From positions 17,896,992 through 17,960,991 of the forward strand of contig CM119267.1 in the NCBI GenBank assembly GCA_051294375.1: 64,000 nt of DNA, read 5' to 3'. Positions 41,724 through 54,300 of this stretch are shown here, one piece after another. The first letter of the stretch is position 1. Every line of letters starts with the position of its first letter. The notes under the pieces were generated by a model, which saw nothing but the letters and a program-made list of their open reading frames with translations, had not been told where the DNA came from and ran no database searches. The translations under genes were made by a program, and so were the position numbers. This stretch comes from Paraspadella gotoi. Lineage: Eukaryota; Chaetognatha.

Positions 41724-44700
41724 ATGGCTTTGCTCGAGACGCGCGTCCGTCTTTTTCTTTCTTTTCGCGTCGGCGTCGCTTACTTCGAGTCGAGTGAGGC
41801 CCCTGCCAACCAAATCCCAGGGGTCCGTCTTCATCCGCTGCCCAGAATGATCTCACGGTCTTTTGTCGCACCGCTCTCGACTTACTCCAGCAGAGGTAAG
41901 TCGTTTCTGCGTATTATTGACGGCCACTATTCTAAAAAGGGTAAAGTGAATCTCCAACCCCAGTATCCTTGGCTTAATAATGCGTTTTGTATTAAATAAA
42001 TATTTTTTTAAAAAAACCATTAACGACAATTTTCGGCATTGTTGAGTAATTTCCGATTTCGACTTTGTTTTTTTTTTTTCTTCGAGATCTGTCCTGGCCA
42101 GGCATCCGAGGGAATCAATGGCTGGTGTCCGGCCCGTTGGGTATAGGACGGGAGAGTGGTGGTGGTGGGGGATGTGGGGTAGGAGTGGTAGGGCGCTGGG
42201 GTGCAGTGTAGAGGTGGTATGGCGGCGGCTGGGTGGCGGTCGGGAGTCGAGGTGTAATGGCGGCGCGGCTGGGTGGCCGGTGGTGGAGGAGGGTGGTTAA
42301 TGGCCGGCGGCTGCGGTAGCTGTGGTGGAGGGTGGTATGTGACGGCGGGTGGCGGTGGTAAGGGGTAGGCGGCGTCTGGGGTCCGTAGTGGGAGGCGGCG
42401 GCCATGGCGGCGGTGGGTCAAGGCTCAGGCCGCGCCATTTGGGGTCCTTGGACGCCTTGGTCTCGTTGTTCAGCATATTGCGGAACGGGAACCCGACATC
42501 GTCAGCGAAATTGCATGGAAGGCTCAACGCAAGTGGGAATGCCAATGCCCATGCGCAGGATGATGATGATGAGGATGATTAGGATGATCATGGAAATGTA
42601 CATGAAGGAAATGCAAGGCGGGCCAAGCCATAACGGCGGGGAGGACCATCCTGACGAGAGTAGGGAGCACAGTGATCACCATGAACCACGCTTTCCTGAC
42701 CATCGCCACGAGTCAAGGGAGCAAGACAGCGACGAACATGGATCTAATGGGAATCATAATGGCGGACATGGATCCAACGGGTATTATAGCAGCCAGGGAA
42801 ATTCGCTAGAAGATCTCGTGAAAAATATAATGAATATGATGAAAATAATGGGCTACGACGGAGGTATGGGAGGCTATGGAGATATGGGAGGCAATGGAAG
42901 TATGGGAGGCAATGGTGGTATGGGAGGCAATGGAGATATGGGAGGCAATGGTGGTATGGGAGGCTTTGGAGACATGGGAGGCAATGGAGGTATGGGAGGC
43001 ATGGATGGCAACGAAGACATGCAAAGGATCATGGCAATCATGCAACTTCGCGGTAACATGGGAGGCATGGAAAACATGATGAACCCTCTCATGGAAATCA
43101 TGAATCGTTTTGGAGATGGTGAAATGCCCGGCATGGAAGACATAATGAAATTGCTCATGGGAGCCATGATGGGAATGGGGGACGATCCAAGCGAGGAACA
43201 TGGAATGGGCGGCATGAAAAACATGCAACGCATGGAAATGATGCGGAAAATGATGGCGTATCATGGATCCAAAAAAGGAGGATGCAATGGAGACGGTACG
43301 ATATATATAATTAATATATAATATATAATCATATATTGTTGTTTCAGTCAGGGAGATTTATTTAAGTGTCCATACTCGATAGCTTTTTGACAGTTAAAAA
43401 AAAACCAGTCTATATTACTATATTCTTATTACTTTACTATATTCCCCTTCCCAATGTTTGTCGAGGCCTTGAAGGACTGAAGTTAATGATTCATAAGTAC
43501 CAATTTCATAAAAGTCAGCTCCGTGTATTTTGTTGCTAGTGCGGAGTACAATAAGTATTACCCGATCTAATACTTAAGCGAGTGGTCTTTTCATACAACT
43601 GAAACATTCTTTGAAATATTATTCCACTTCATTGATAAGGGAAGCGAGATACTCTGAGAGTGAACAATTTCATACAATACTATATTAATATTTATACATG
43701 TACTTAAATGTTTTTTATGAATATATCGGTTTTTTTATTGCAGATAAGCAAATAGGCCAATGCTTTGGAGTTAAATGCCCGGGAGGATTTACTCCGTGGT
43801 ATCCGAGGAACGTAAGTATTCATGAAAGATTTGCAGATGCGTTTTAAATCAAGCTTTAACAGTTTAATCACGACACAAAATTTATATTATTTGATCTAAG
43901 TCTAAACTTTGTTTTGGATATAATATTGTATAATATTGTATATTGTATAACCTATGGCTATGTATTTAAAAATTGTTAAGTTTTAAGTTATCCCCAACAA
44001 ACCCTGAATCATCTCTAATACTAACAAAATGACCCCAAAAAAATCACCTTACACGAAGCACTCCGCTTAATGACAAAAGCTTCTTTCACGCAACTTTTAC
44101 ACAGCCTTGCCATTCTCCGTGCCACGACGGCAAGCGACTCTTCTTTAGATTGAGAAAGGGAGATATGGAATCAAAGGAAAAAGATTGTGATGAAGATGAT
44201 TGTCCACACGCTCCTTGCACCGGTGACGGGTGCCCTCCCTGCCACGGCCCTCAATGTCCCCAATCCACTGACGCTCCTCATTTCTGCTCCATAGAGGGAA
44301 AATGGAGCAAGTGCTTGGCGACCGACGGCGATTGCAAAAAACATCGCCACTGGGGATGTTATAGCATGCCAGGATGCCAAGGTAACGCGCTAAAGGACGT
44401 CGCGTAAATAAATTGTTTAAATATATATCCACTCTCGCATTGATTGGGGTAAAAAATTAATCGAGGGAGAAGATACAAAGTGGAGAATTGGTCAGTTTAT
44501 TTGTACGATTAACACGTGTAAACTTTTAGGATTTTCCCAGTACTTATAGCCATTAGCCAACCTTTGCATGTAATCCACGACAAATAACAAAAATTAGTAA
44601 AGACTCCTAATCGGTTTTTATTTAATCATTAAAAAAGATTTTTTGCAAATCCCAAATTGAATTTCGTAAAGGCTGCGAGGAGAAGACTGAAGAAGAAGAA

Positions 44701-46100
44701 TGCGATCGCGAGGAATGTCCCGACCTGTGGTCCGAATGGAGCGACTGCTACGCCAAACATGATTGCGGAACCGGGGTCAAATACAGAAATACAAAGTGCA
44801 AAATAGAAAAGAATGAAACCTCCGGTGCATATTTTATCGAAGGTAAACGAAATCAAAAAAATATTTCCTCACGCTCTCATTATTATTCAAATTTTTTAAA
44901 TCCATCCTACTTGAGAAGCCTCAACTTCTGCCTCCGCCTTTGAAAGGCCAATACTTTTCTGACTAAAACTTTTTTTAAATTTCAGANNNNNNNNNNTTAG
45001 TCCACCATAGGCCAATACTTTTCTGACTTGAACTTTTTTAAATTTCAGACGCTTCCGATTGCATCGAATATAAACCCTGCCAACTCGATCCCTGCAACGG
45101 AACTGCGTACGACTGGACTTCATGTGTGGGGGTGTGTGAAGGACACCGGTACAAATATAATAACTGTAAGTAACCAATAGAGTGGAGCACTGGGGAACAT
45201 AAATTTTATTTGAGTGAACAAACAAGGATATTTAGACGTGAGATAATATGATTAAGGAGTACAAAAAATATTTTGCTTATATTGTTTGGGGAACAGTATC
45301 ATTAATTACAATATATTTATAGTAATATCCTTATAAAATCATAAATTTTCAGAATATTTTTTTTTAATTTTTATTAATGATTCTGATTCTTTACAAAAAG
45401 TTAGATCAAAAATATATAATATGTTATTAAAAATTTCAATATCTTCAGCGTCAAAAATCGAAAAAAAAGGTTAAATTCTCCACTTTTTTACGCTTTGTAG
45501 TAGAAACTGTTATATGATGAAACGTTTTTGTCATTTTTTGCAGCTTTAACCTAAAAATATCATGTAACATATTTAACAAAAGTTTGTCAGTTTTTTCCGG
45601 CGAATATAAAACTGTTCTTAAAATAAAAAAAATATGATTTTGAAATTTTATGATTTTATAAGGATATTACTATAAAAAAAATTCAATTAATGATACTGTT
45701 ATGCAAATTTTTTTGGAAAAAGGGCTTAATTATTTTATATTACATATACAAAGGCAGCAAAAAAACATTGTTCCATCGCTCAATCTTTTCATCACTCCGC
45801 TCTAGTAACCAACCCAACTTAAGATGTGCCTCACTCAGTCACTGCATCAGCTAGCCGTGATAGTTCAGGGATCCTCGTAACAAAGAATTAAGTCGTTTGG
45901 TTTAAATGAATTAATTTTATATTAACTTACTTAAAAAGCAATTACAAAGACGGAAAGCTTTGTTTACAAACAAAACGAGAGTATGTTACATCAAACGTAT
46001 TACATACATCCAAATAAACAGTAATAAAACGGACAACTGACTTGAAGAAGGAGAAGCGTAACAATATTAAAAAGTGTATAATAATAATCGAATACGACGT

Positions 46101-46168
<68 letters not shown>

Positions 46169-47333
46169 AACCGCCGACGACGACGACAATGACGACGAAG
46201 ATAGAGGCTTCACTGTATTTTGGTGAAGGGGATCTTTGTGACTTAAGGTTATGTTAATGACTGAGGTCAATTCGAGTCACCAGAATAGAATACATGAAAT
46301 TTACAAACTTACCGAGATATTCTGTCGATTTGTGATGGGTCTACACGATGTTTATCACTTAATGGTGACTAGCGATTTTTTGTTCATTAAAAAATCTACG
46401 TACAGGTTCAAAAGAAGGACCCGGCTGCAAGGAGTTTGATGAAAAAGACTGCAAGGATACGAATTGCAATGGAATGGGCGACGACCATCACGATTGCATA
46501 TTGGAGTGTTCAATTCAAAACAATACGTGCATAGGTCAGTGTAACCAAAATAATATCAATTCATACTGACGATTTTCTATATTTCTCGTTTCAAGTTGAT
46601 TGACTGATTAATTATTTGATTGACTCATTTATCAATTCATTGATTCAATTGATTCTTAGACGCTGAGAATTAGTACTCAAAATTAATCGCCGTAAACCTT
46701 ACATTTTACTGCTTTTGGTCAATAGGTACTCTTTATTCTTTAATGAATAATATATAAATACATATACATATATACATATAGAGGTTGAACCAAACAATTT
46801 TCTCACTTATCTCAACTCATATATTAAGTATTAGTTTTAATTTCCTGGCCTTGTACTTTTTTAACATTTTTTTTTTTCAAAATTAGCTATATCTTGCGAA
46901 AACGACTATCTTCCACCACTGATGATTCTATGCGAGAATGAAAATTGTGATATGGGCAATGGAACTATGAACACGACGTCCCCTCCTACTCCTCCATATC
47001 CTCGTTCTCCGTGAGTGAATTGATATAATCTTTCGTATTGGGGCCTTCATGCCGATTGTCTCCTGTCAAACAAGGCGACGCTCAACTCGCTTAGATTTTT
47101 GCTTAAAGTGAAAACTGCGTCGTCGGGCATTGCGTCCAAGTTAACCCTGCCTAATAAACACGGTTGTTTCAAGTCAATGATCCTTACCATTGCTTGCCAG
47201 CGGTCGGAGAAGTCTTCAGCCCTCGTTGCCCTTTATGCACAGTTTGCACACTCAGTGCTTTGGCTTATGCGAATTGTTGTATTTATGTATTTATACGCAT
47301 AGATAATTTTATAGAATTATATTTTACAGGTAA
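41724..47333 (+). CDS. Thrombospondin type 1 repeat protein with Met/Gly-rich insertion (9 exons)
   Basis: Exons: 41724-41895, 42423-43295, 43744-43811, 44105-44381, 44672-44842, 45049-45165, 46406-46534, 46887-47010, 47330-47333; 644 residues, all GT-AG with matching phases. The first TSP1 repeat starts WGPWTPWSRC at residue 64, with C73, C77 and C88. It is then interrupted by about 255 residues (Met-rich, then His/Asp-rich, then Gly-Asn-Met repeats, then Met-rich helix-like) and resumes at C345, C355 and C360. Exons 4-8 encode Cys-rich, degenerate TSP1-like modules (GKWSKC; LWSEWSDC with CGTG; DWTSCVGVC) with acidic spacers. The last exon adds only the stop, after a Pro-rich tail. TSP1 repeats are extracellular, so secretion is expected, but exon 1 has no convincing signal peptide. 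The first exon is the weakest part of the model and the true start may lie upstream. Confidence 0.75.
42862..43005 (+). repeat. 18-bp coding tandem repeat
   Basis: Eight or so copies of an 18-nt unit (atgggaggcaatggagat and variants) inside exon 2 of the TSP1 gene. They encode MGGNGD/MGGNGG hexapeptides. The repeats stay in frame and vary mostly at wobble or Asn/Tyr/Phe positions. Confidence 0.93.
43475..43670 (-). repeat. Dispersed repeat family, 3' half, minus orientation
   Basis: Reverse complement of 58300-58440: shared blocks include 'tttcaaagaatgtttca', 'gtactccgcactagca' and 'aagtattagatcggg'. It lies in intron 2 of the TSP1 gene. Confidence 0.8.
44987..44996. other. Assembly gap, 10 N, with duplicated edges
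   Basis: Sequence before the gap ('ggccaatacttttctgact' through 'aatttcaga') recurs just after it with a few differences, so two allelic contig ends probably overlap. Both copies carry the splice acceptor of exon 6. Confidence 0.85.
45294..45704. mobile_element. Fold-back MITE-like element in TSP1-gene intron 6
   Basis: The left arm 'acagtatcattaatt' followed by 'atagtaatatccttataaaa' returns reverse-complemented at about 45640-45704. About 240 nt lie between arms of roughly 80 nt. No open frame; AT-rich. Confidence 0.8.
46101..46168 (+). repeat. Intronic (GA)n, sense strand
   Basis: About 66 nt of GA with one interruption, followed by GAC trinucleotides, about 240 nt upstream of the exon 7 acceptor in the TSP1 gene. 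Confidence 0.93.
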
Positions 47334-48336
47334 TGCCTCGAGTGCTTGGACTCTTCGCTGAAGTGAAACCCAATAGTTGGAACGGAAAGATTTTTTTGGC
47401 AGTCACGTTTTCTGAAAGACCCTAAATCAGAAAAGCAACAACGCAAAAACTTGATCAGGGTTCAACTCGAAAGGTCTCTAAGTATTTATTTAGTTTTATA
47501 ATTTTGATATAATGAATTAGTAAACGAATTTTTGATTATCCATATTTAGAAATATTGTACGTTTCATATTGTACGTTTCATTTTTAGAAATTAACATTTA
47601 AGGATGAATAAGATTTTATTTTCACAACGAAATTTCTTATTTAAAATGCAGAAATGTTTCGAATGGTATTCCATTCTTCATCAGTGCAAAAACGAATTGT
47701 GAATTACAGAAATGAACAAACCCACTAATTACTTGAAATCAAGATATTTAGATTTTAGCTGCCGAGAAAGTCTCCAACTTTTTTTTTATATGAAGTAAAT
47801 AGTATTGAGTTGATTTCTTTTTTTTTCTTCATTTAAATGGTACAACAGAGAATAATAATCCAGATCTACTTAAATAAAGAATTATTAAATATAAAGTAAT
47901 ACTAATGCTCCAATTTTTGTTATATCTTTCTTTGTACTACAGCCTTATTGTTAAAATGTAAGTATTCTAATGCTGTTTTTTTTCCTCGAGTAAACAAAGT
48001 AACATTTTGTTTGGCATAGGCTGAATTTGAGTCACTTTTCTTTGAGTTAGTTTCATAAAGTTTAACAGTTGATGTATAAAGATAAATCTAGATTACAGCT
48101 AGCGGTCCGAAATTGTTGAGCCGGAAGTTAAGAAACTTTGGACAAGAGTACTAATGCTCAAATTAATTATACTATTTCGAATTTATCTGGCACCAAATAT
48201 TAACTGATTAAAGATTTCATTTTTTAGAGTATTAAAAATATCCAGTAGAGTTTCAAGAGTTACTAATTCAAAAGAAGACTGAAGTAATAAAAATTTTCGT
48301 TTCAAAAATCTTCAAATCACATTGATAACGACTGCA
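47334..48336. other. Intergenic, 3' UTR of the TSP1 gene and 5' side of the SLC22 gene
   Basis: AT-rich sequence without exons. An AATAAA at 47873-47878 is the nearest plausible polyadenylation signal for the TSP1 gene, about 540 nt after the stop. No obvious promoter element for the transporter gene is seen. Confidence 0.4.
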
Positions 48337-51300
48337 ATGCTATTGGACGAGGCGCTGGAGGCATTGGGAAAGACAAGAGTTTATCCCATCAAACAGATGG
48401 GGATCCTTATGTTTTTCATGTGCCTCGGAAACTACATTCAAAACAGCACCCCGCTCCTTTCTTGGATACCGCCCATGTTTTGCGCCGTCAAAAACGCGTC
48501 CGGTAGGTTGATGTCGTCACCTGTTTTGAGCGGAAAAAGACTTAAATATGTTAAGAAATGCCGTCCATCCCTCTCACTAGAGAATCCAAGATAATACATC
48601 AAAGTTGTAGTTATTAAAAAAGTAATGATAATGATAATAAAGAAATCATCAGGAATATTCCCGTACCAAGCGAAAAACTCGAAAGATGTCCAGTTCTTTC
48701 CACTGGAGACCCGCTGCAAGTTAGACGATCACGGCGACACCGTCAGCTGCACACGGACCGATTACCTCGAACCCGACCCAGCAAAGCCTCAATGCTCCGA
48801 ATTGTCTGTCGTGAAACACTTTCCTAAATGCGTACTAGGCAACTCCTGGTAGGGGTAATATATTGGGAAGTGTACATCATTAATTTAGCGAAGTGTCATT
48901 TGTTGCGTATTTGTTAAGCTTAGGAATTAGAAAATGAGTCTTTATCTTTATATTCGAAACTGAATACGTGAAAAACAAACTAAAAGGGCTCGGTTAACCC
49001 TCTCGCGAAATCACCAAAGGGCAAAGCAACCAATGCGACGGCGTTTCCTCATTAGTCAAGACTCGATGCAAGGCTTCAAGCGTATCAAACTGTGAATCGC
49101 TCCTGCCGCAAGTGCCACCTATAAACGATCTCTCCCACGGCATTTCACTCCCCTCCCCCTATTTTCCAAGCATGTACTTCGAGGCGGAGGAAGGAACGAC
49201 GACGGTCATGTCCTTCAACACCATCTGCTCGCGAGAGTGGCTCGTCAGAATGGAGGACGCAACCTTCATCATAGGCACGGCCGTTGGAAATTTTTTGATT
49301 CTCCCCAGCGCGGACACGTTGGGTAAGTGAGGTGAATCAGAGATGGTCGTTTGAATGTTGTGATTGGGGCAACCGAGGAATCAATCTGCGTCAATCGAGG
49401 CGTTGAAAAATGTTGCTGATTGAGTTACGTAGGAATTGCCTGCGACGCTGGATATGCAGAGCATCTCATAACAGGCTACAGGGGCTTTAGAACCTCAGCT
49501 CCGGTCTCGAACCTATGGTGCGTTTACCTTGACTCCGTAGCGCTTTGCCAAAAAAGCTGGTCAACTCTGGAATAAAACTCTAGTCGAGGATGTGTTGGTG
49601 TGTATCGTTGCAACAGCCGGGTTGCCTGTGATGCGGGATGCATCTCACTGTTAGCTTTGGGGGCTTCCGACCCTCAGTGACACCTCCAGTCACTGGCGCG
49701 GGTACCCTAGGGCGGTCGCGCTTTGCCAACGCAGAGGGAAGTCGTTGGGACTGAGAAAGGAAGGAACACGACGCCTGGGATGGTGTGTTCCCCCTGTGAG
49801 CCCATAGTGATTGGCTGAACGCTGATGGATGTGAGGCGGTGTGAATATACCGCCACACAACGCACTTTTCACAACGCACAATTCTGTCCCTTCCTGATTG
49901 ATTTGGTTATTTCTGAAATGAGGTTAATGTTGGTCTTTGTCGACATAGCATAGAGGATGACAGTTGACATAATCATAATCATTTGTCGCCTTAAGGTCGA
50001 AAAACTGTGCTCCTCGCGATCTGCTTGAGCTACGTCATGCTGACCTCGATGCTGTTCGTGTGTCCGTCTTCGAGTGCGCTGGTCACGTTACGATTTTTGC
50101 TCGGCATCGGGTTTCCGGGTCTCATGGGTGAGTAAAGTTTCATTCAAAATAATAAAAAAAAATTTTTTCTAAGAAAGATTTTAAAATATTTGAGACTCGT
50201 AATACAAAAAGAAAAAAAAAACACGCAGGCGTGTGTCGCATTCTCATTTTGGAAATGAATCCGCCGAAAGAACGCATGACCGTTTCCGTCCTGACTCAAT
50301 TATCGACGACCACCGGAATTGTATTGTTGCCCCTGACGTCACTAGGCAAGTTAGCATTTCGAAACAAATAAAATGGTGTACTTATGGCGACGTGAATAAT
50401 TGAGATAAGGAGACGGGTTTAATACATTTAATAATACATTTAATACGATGTACAAAGAGTTTAACATAAACAATTATAACGGTGAACGAGAAAGTATTAA
50501 AGAGATTTCGAGTTGTGTGAACGTCGTAAGCTTGTCGGCTTTTATAGCCGAAAGTCGGCCTAAGTGTCCTCAGCGTAAGGTCAGTGGCTCATCAACCACC
50601 GGTTTCCTCGGTGGCCAGAGACATGACCCACGTGACCTAAAGCGTCCTCCATATACTCGACCATCGCAGGCCTCTGAAACCTCTCTGAAACTTGTTTTCT
50701 GAAAATAAAAAAATCGAGGACATCAGTTTAACTTTAAGATACTTAAATTAAATGTTCGACAATTGTGAGAAATAAGCGTTAAAACTGTTAACAATTTATA
50801 AAATAAGCGAGCCATGATTGGTCAATGACCACAAATGGTAACAAATGGAAACAAATGACCAATCGGAGAACATTTTCACCCTTGATCATGATCCGTTTTG
50901 TGCCTATAATTATAAGTATAAATTGATTGTTGCTTTTTGCAGTAGCGCAGAGAAATCATTCTGTGTCACGGCCGATGACTTAAATTCTGCGGTATTCCGA
51001 TATCGCCTTAAAAATCCTTGCCTCATTCCTCCACTTGTTCTTTTTACCTTCAATGATGCAAAAAAACAACAACAAAAAAAACCGTGTACTTTGGCATTAT
51101 ACATTATTTTTATTTTTTTCATACCGTAATATATTAATTTTCGCAGCGATACCCTTCTGGAGGTGGTGGATCTTTTCTGTTATCGTATTTTTTTTTATCG
51201 TCTTCGGTCTTCTGTTTTGTTTATCTGAAAGTTTTCGTTGGTTGCTCAACACTTACAACAAGGACCCTATACACTACGAAAGCTACGAGATTAGCGCGAG

Positions 51301-54300
51301 GCTTATACTTCAGGTTAAAAAAAATGAACAAAGAGATCTTCTTATTCAATTATTAATAAATAAACCAACTTGGCCTGGCCTACGGACAATTGAGACTGGA
51401 CAGACTATGTGGGTTAAGCACTCAATCCATCTTACAAGATAATAACAAAGGAAGAATATATTAATTCATAATTATCGCTATTGCAAAGACGAACGGCCTT
51501 TCAGAAACTTGTCGAGCAGCGAATCAAATGCTGTCCGCTGCCAAGAAATGTCGCCGAATTGGTGACAATGAAAGAAGAGCTCGACTTTGAAGGGGCTTTG
51601 GAGATCCAGACTATAAAAGCGCAGCTATTTGCATTAACCAGAACGTCGAGCATCACTTCTAAAGGGTCAAAACTGACGGTAAAAGTATAAACGTGTGGAA
51701 GCACAACCTAAAGCTACCTCACTGCTGTTCGTCCTCAGCCTCGTCTCAATGGCAGGCTAAATCATCTCGTTTCAACCGTGCGTCCCTGGTTCAATCCCTG
51801 GGTATCCCGGTTTTGGCTTAAATGTGACGGAGCCGGTTTAAACATGCCTGTGACAGTTGGTGATATACCCCGCGCCCCGGGTATCACAGGCAATCCTTCC
51901 GTTGTCATAAACAATATTAAACAGTCTTATCGTGAAGAGGTTACACATTGCTTGTAATTAACTGATAAAATTCTGTGATTATATAAAACAGGGTACCAGC
52001 ATGGAATCTACTGAGGCGACTTACGCTACTTTTCAGACGATCGAACCAGGTTACTTTGTGGGATCAAGCCCTGGATTCGATGCCGAGCTTTTTCCATCGC
52101 ATGCAACGCGCCATTTTCGTAGTTATTCTATCTCTTACATTTAATATAATAACCAATTATAATATACGAGATAGAATATTTTTATCGTTTGTAACATTTC
52201 GTGACAGTATATCTCGATGCAACCGTAAAATTTAAAAAGATTAATGATAGTACGGTGGACTATAGTCGGTTTTGAAGGCCTCGGTCTGGCATTTTTATGA
52301 TATATAATTTAACATATTTGTAATGAGTCTTCTTTATTTAGTGACAGTCTCTTAAGATGAGGTCACATTTAAAACTTCATCAATGCAATTTTCCAATTTT
52401 TTCTTATGATTAAAAAGTAATATAAATTAAAGCTAAAATAAATATGAGGTGATAAACATGTAGTTTTTTTCTCCTTAAAATGAAATAAAATTTAAGTTAA
52501 TTCAAATATCAAAATACCACTGAGAGCTAAAAAATATAAATCAAGGATATTAAAAAAGTTGTTAAGCATTAGTCAATGTAGGAAAACAAAACCTGTACCA
52601 AGTTTTAAAGAATAAAAAAATTAATATTTTATGTTACCCATTTAATCAAATTCTTTGAATTTTATAAAAAAAACATCTCATTATTATTCTGAAAAGTTAC
52701 TAAGCATCTAAACATTAAACGAATATGAAATCTATACCATATTGAAGAGCAGACAAAATGCTACATTTTGCATACTATACCTTTTAAATTTAACTAATTT
52801 TTTTTGGTTGTGACTTTGTTAAACACTAAAAGGTAAAAAAATCAAAAGTTGATCGACAAATATGATGAGTTCATTGGGGCCTAGAAATTAATACTAAAGA
52901 TTTATTAGAAATATGTAAAATTGATTGATCTAAAAATGACAGACAGCAGGCTATAAAATGAGCCATAATTTAAGTATCTAGGGTGATGGAAATCTTAAAT
53001 ATCGCTACAAGAACTGTTACAATTGAGAAAAATCATACTGTATATTGTTTTTCAACTACAAAAATTGCTCATGAGCGTTGTATGCGATGGAAAAGTCTCG
53101 GGATCGAATTTAGGGCTTTATCCAACAACTCAAAGAAAAATATCCTGAAAACTATAATTTTAATCCGAAATGTTGTTATCTTTCTTGTGTTAGAGCAAAA
53201 AGAAGTTGTGGAATCTAAGCTTAGTGACGAACAGAAAGTTGTTGATGCCATCAATAATGGTAAGTTGTGATACTGAAAGTTAATATGTTGTCTTGTATCC
53301 TCAATTTGTTACCATGGTTATTTGGAACACTGAATTTTAAACGCCCATTTACATCTTTATTCAACATCATTGGTCACAGAGCATGAAGAAGAAATCCTTA
53401 GTGATGAAATGAAGGTTGACGATGGTGAGTGATCATAGTGTGAGACTTGATGATAATTTGGAGTCTTAATTTATTCAGTGTTTAGTTAGACAGAGATTTC
53501 CAATAAAGTGCGTAAAATATATTCTTTGTTGAGATTTTTGAAAACCATTGATCATCAGAAGGTGGCCGGCAGTTAAAACTTGGCGTTAAATCAGAAAGTA
53601 TCATATTGAAAGGACCCGAACCAAAGCCAAAAAAGAAAGTAAATGGTAATAACCGTTTTATCCAAATTATAGTTTTGTTTTTTTTTCTTCCTCATAGGGA
53701 ATAAATAATCGATATTTAAGATCATACTGTATTTACAGTTCTATACCGATGTCTCGCTGTATTTATGTTCATGAGAACTGCTTGCATGGCCTACGAATAC
53801 AGTCTGAATCTGAGTGCTAACCAACTATTTGATACCAACAGGTGCGTCATAAAACCTTCCATTCGCAAGGACTTACCTAACAAACAGAATTGGAATGCTT
53901 TAGGTTCGTGAGCATGCTCCTACTTGGTTTGGCAGAGTATCCGTCTCCTTTTTTTTGCATTCTTTTTGACAAGAAATGCCAAAGGCGGACTGCTGGCTTC
54001 TTTGTATTTATGTTATCCGGTAAGTAGTTTTATTTTTAAATGATTAGTTTAATTTTTATGACCATTTCGGTACAAGTTTTTTTGAAAATCATTTTGCAAT
54101 TGTGCTTCCGATGATCCACTATTTTTTTTTTCTCGCCAGGCGTGCCGTTCATCATTGCTGGCATCTGGTATTTCATAACATCGAAGCTTCCGTCTGCCTT
54201 GGAGTTTGTCGTGTTTATAGTCGGCAAGACGGCGATATCCATGGCCAACATCCTGAACTTTCTTCATCAGTTGGAGGCGAGGAAGGGCGTGGTTGAGTAT

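Noticed and set aside
42020-42421. Pro-rich protein on the minus strand
   Set aside because: It lies in intron 1 of the TSP1 gene and is explained by a GGT/GGC-rich plus-strand repeat; no splice partners.
42862-43005. CRISPR-like regular repeat array
   Set aside because: Units are contiguous 18-mers without spacers, in frame within an exon of an animal gene.
51314-51442. Read-through extension of SLC22 exon 6
   Set aside because: The extension is a copy of the dispersed repeat family and ends in a stop; the splice at 51313 gives a consistent frame downstream.
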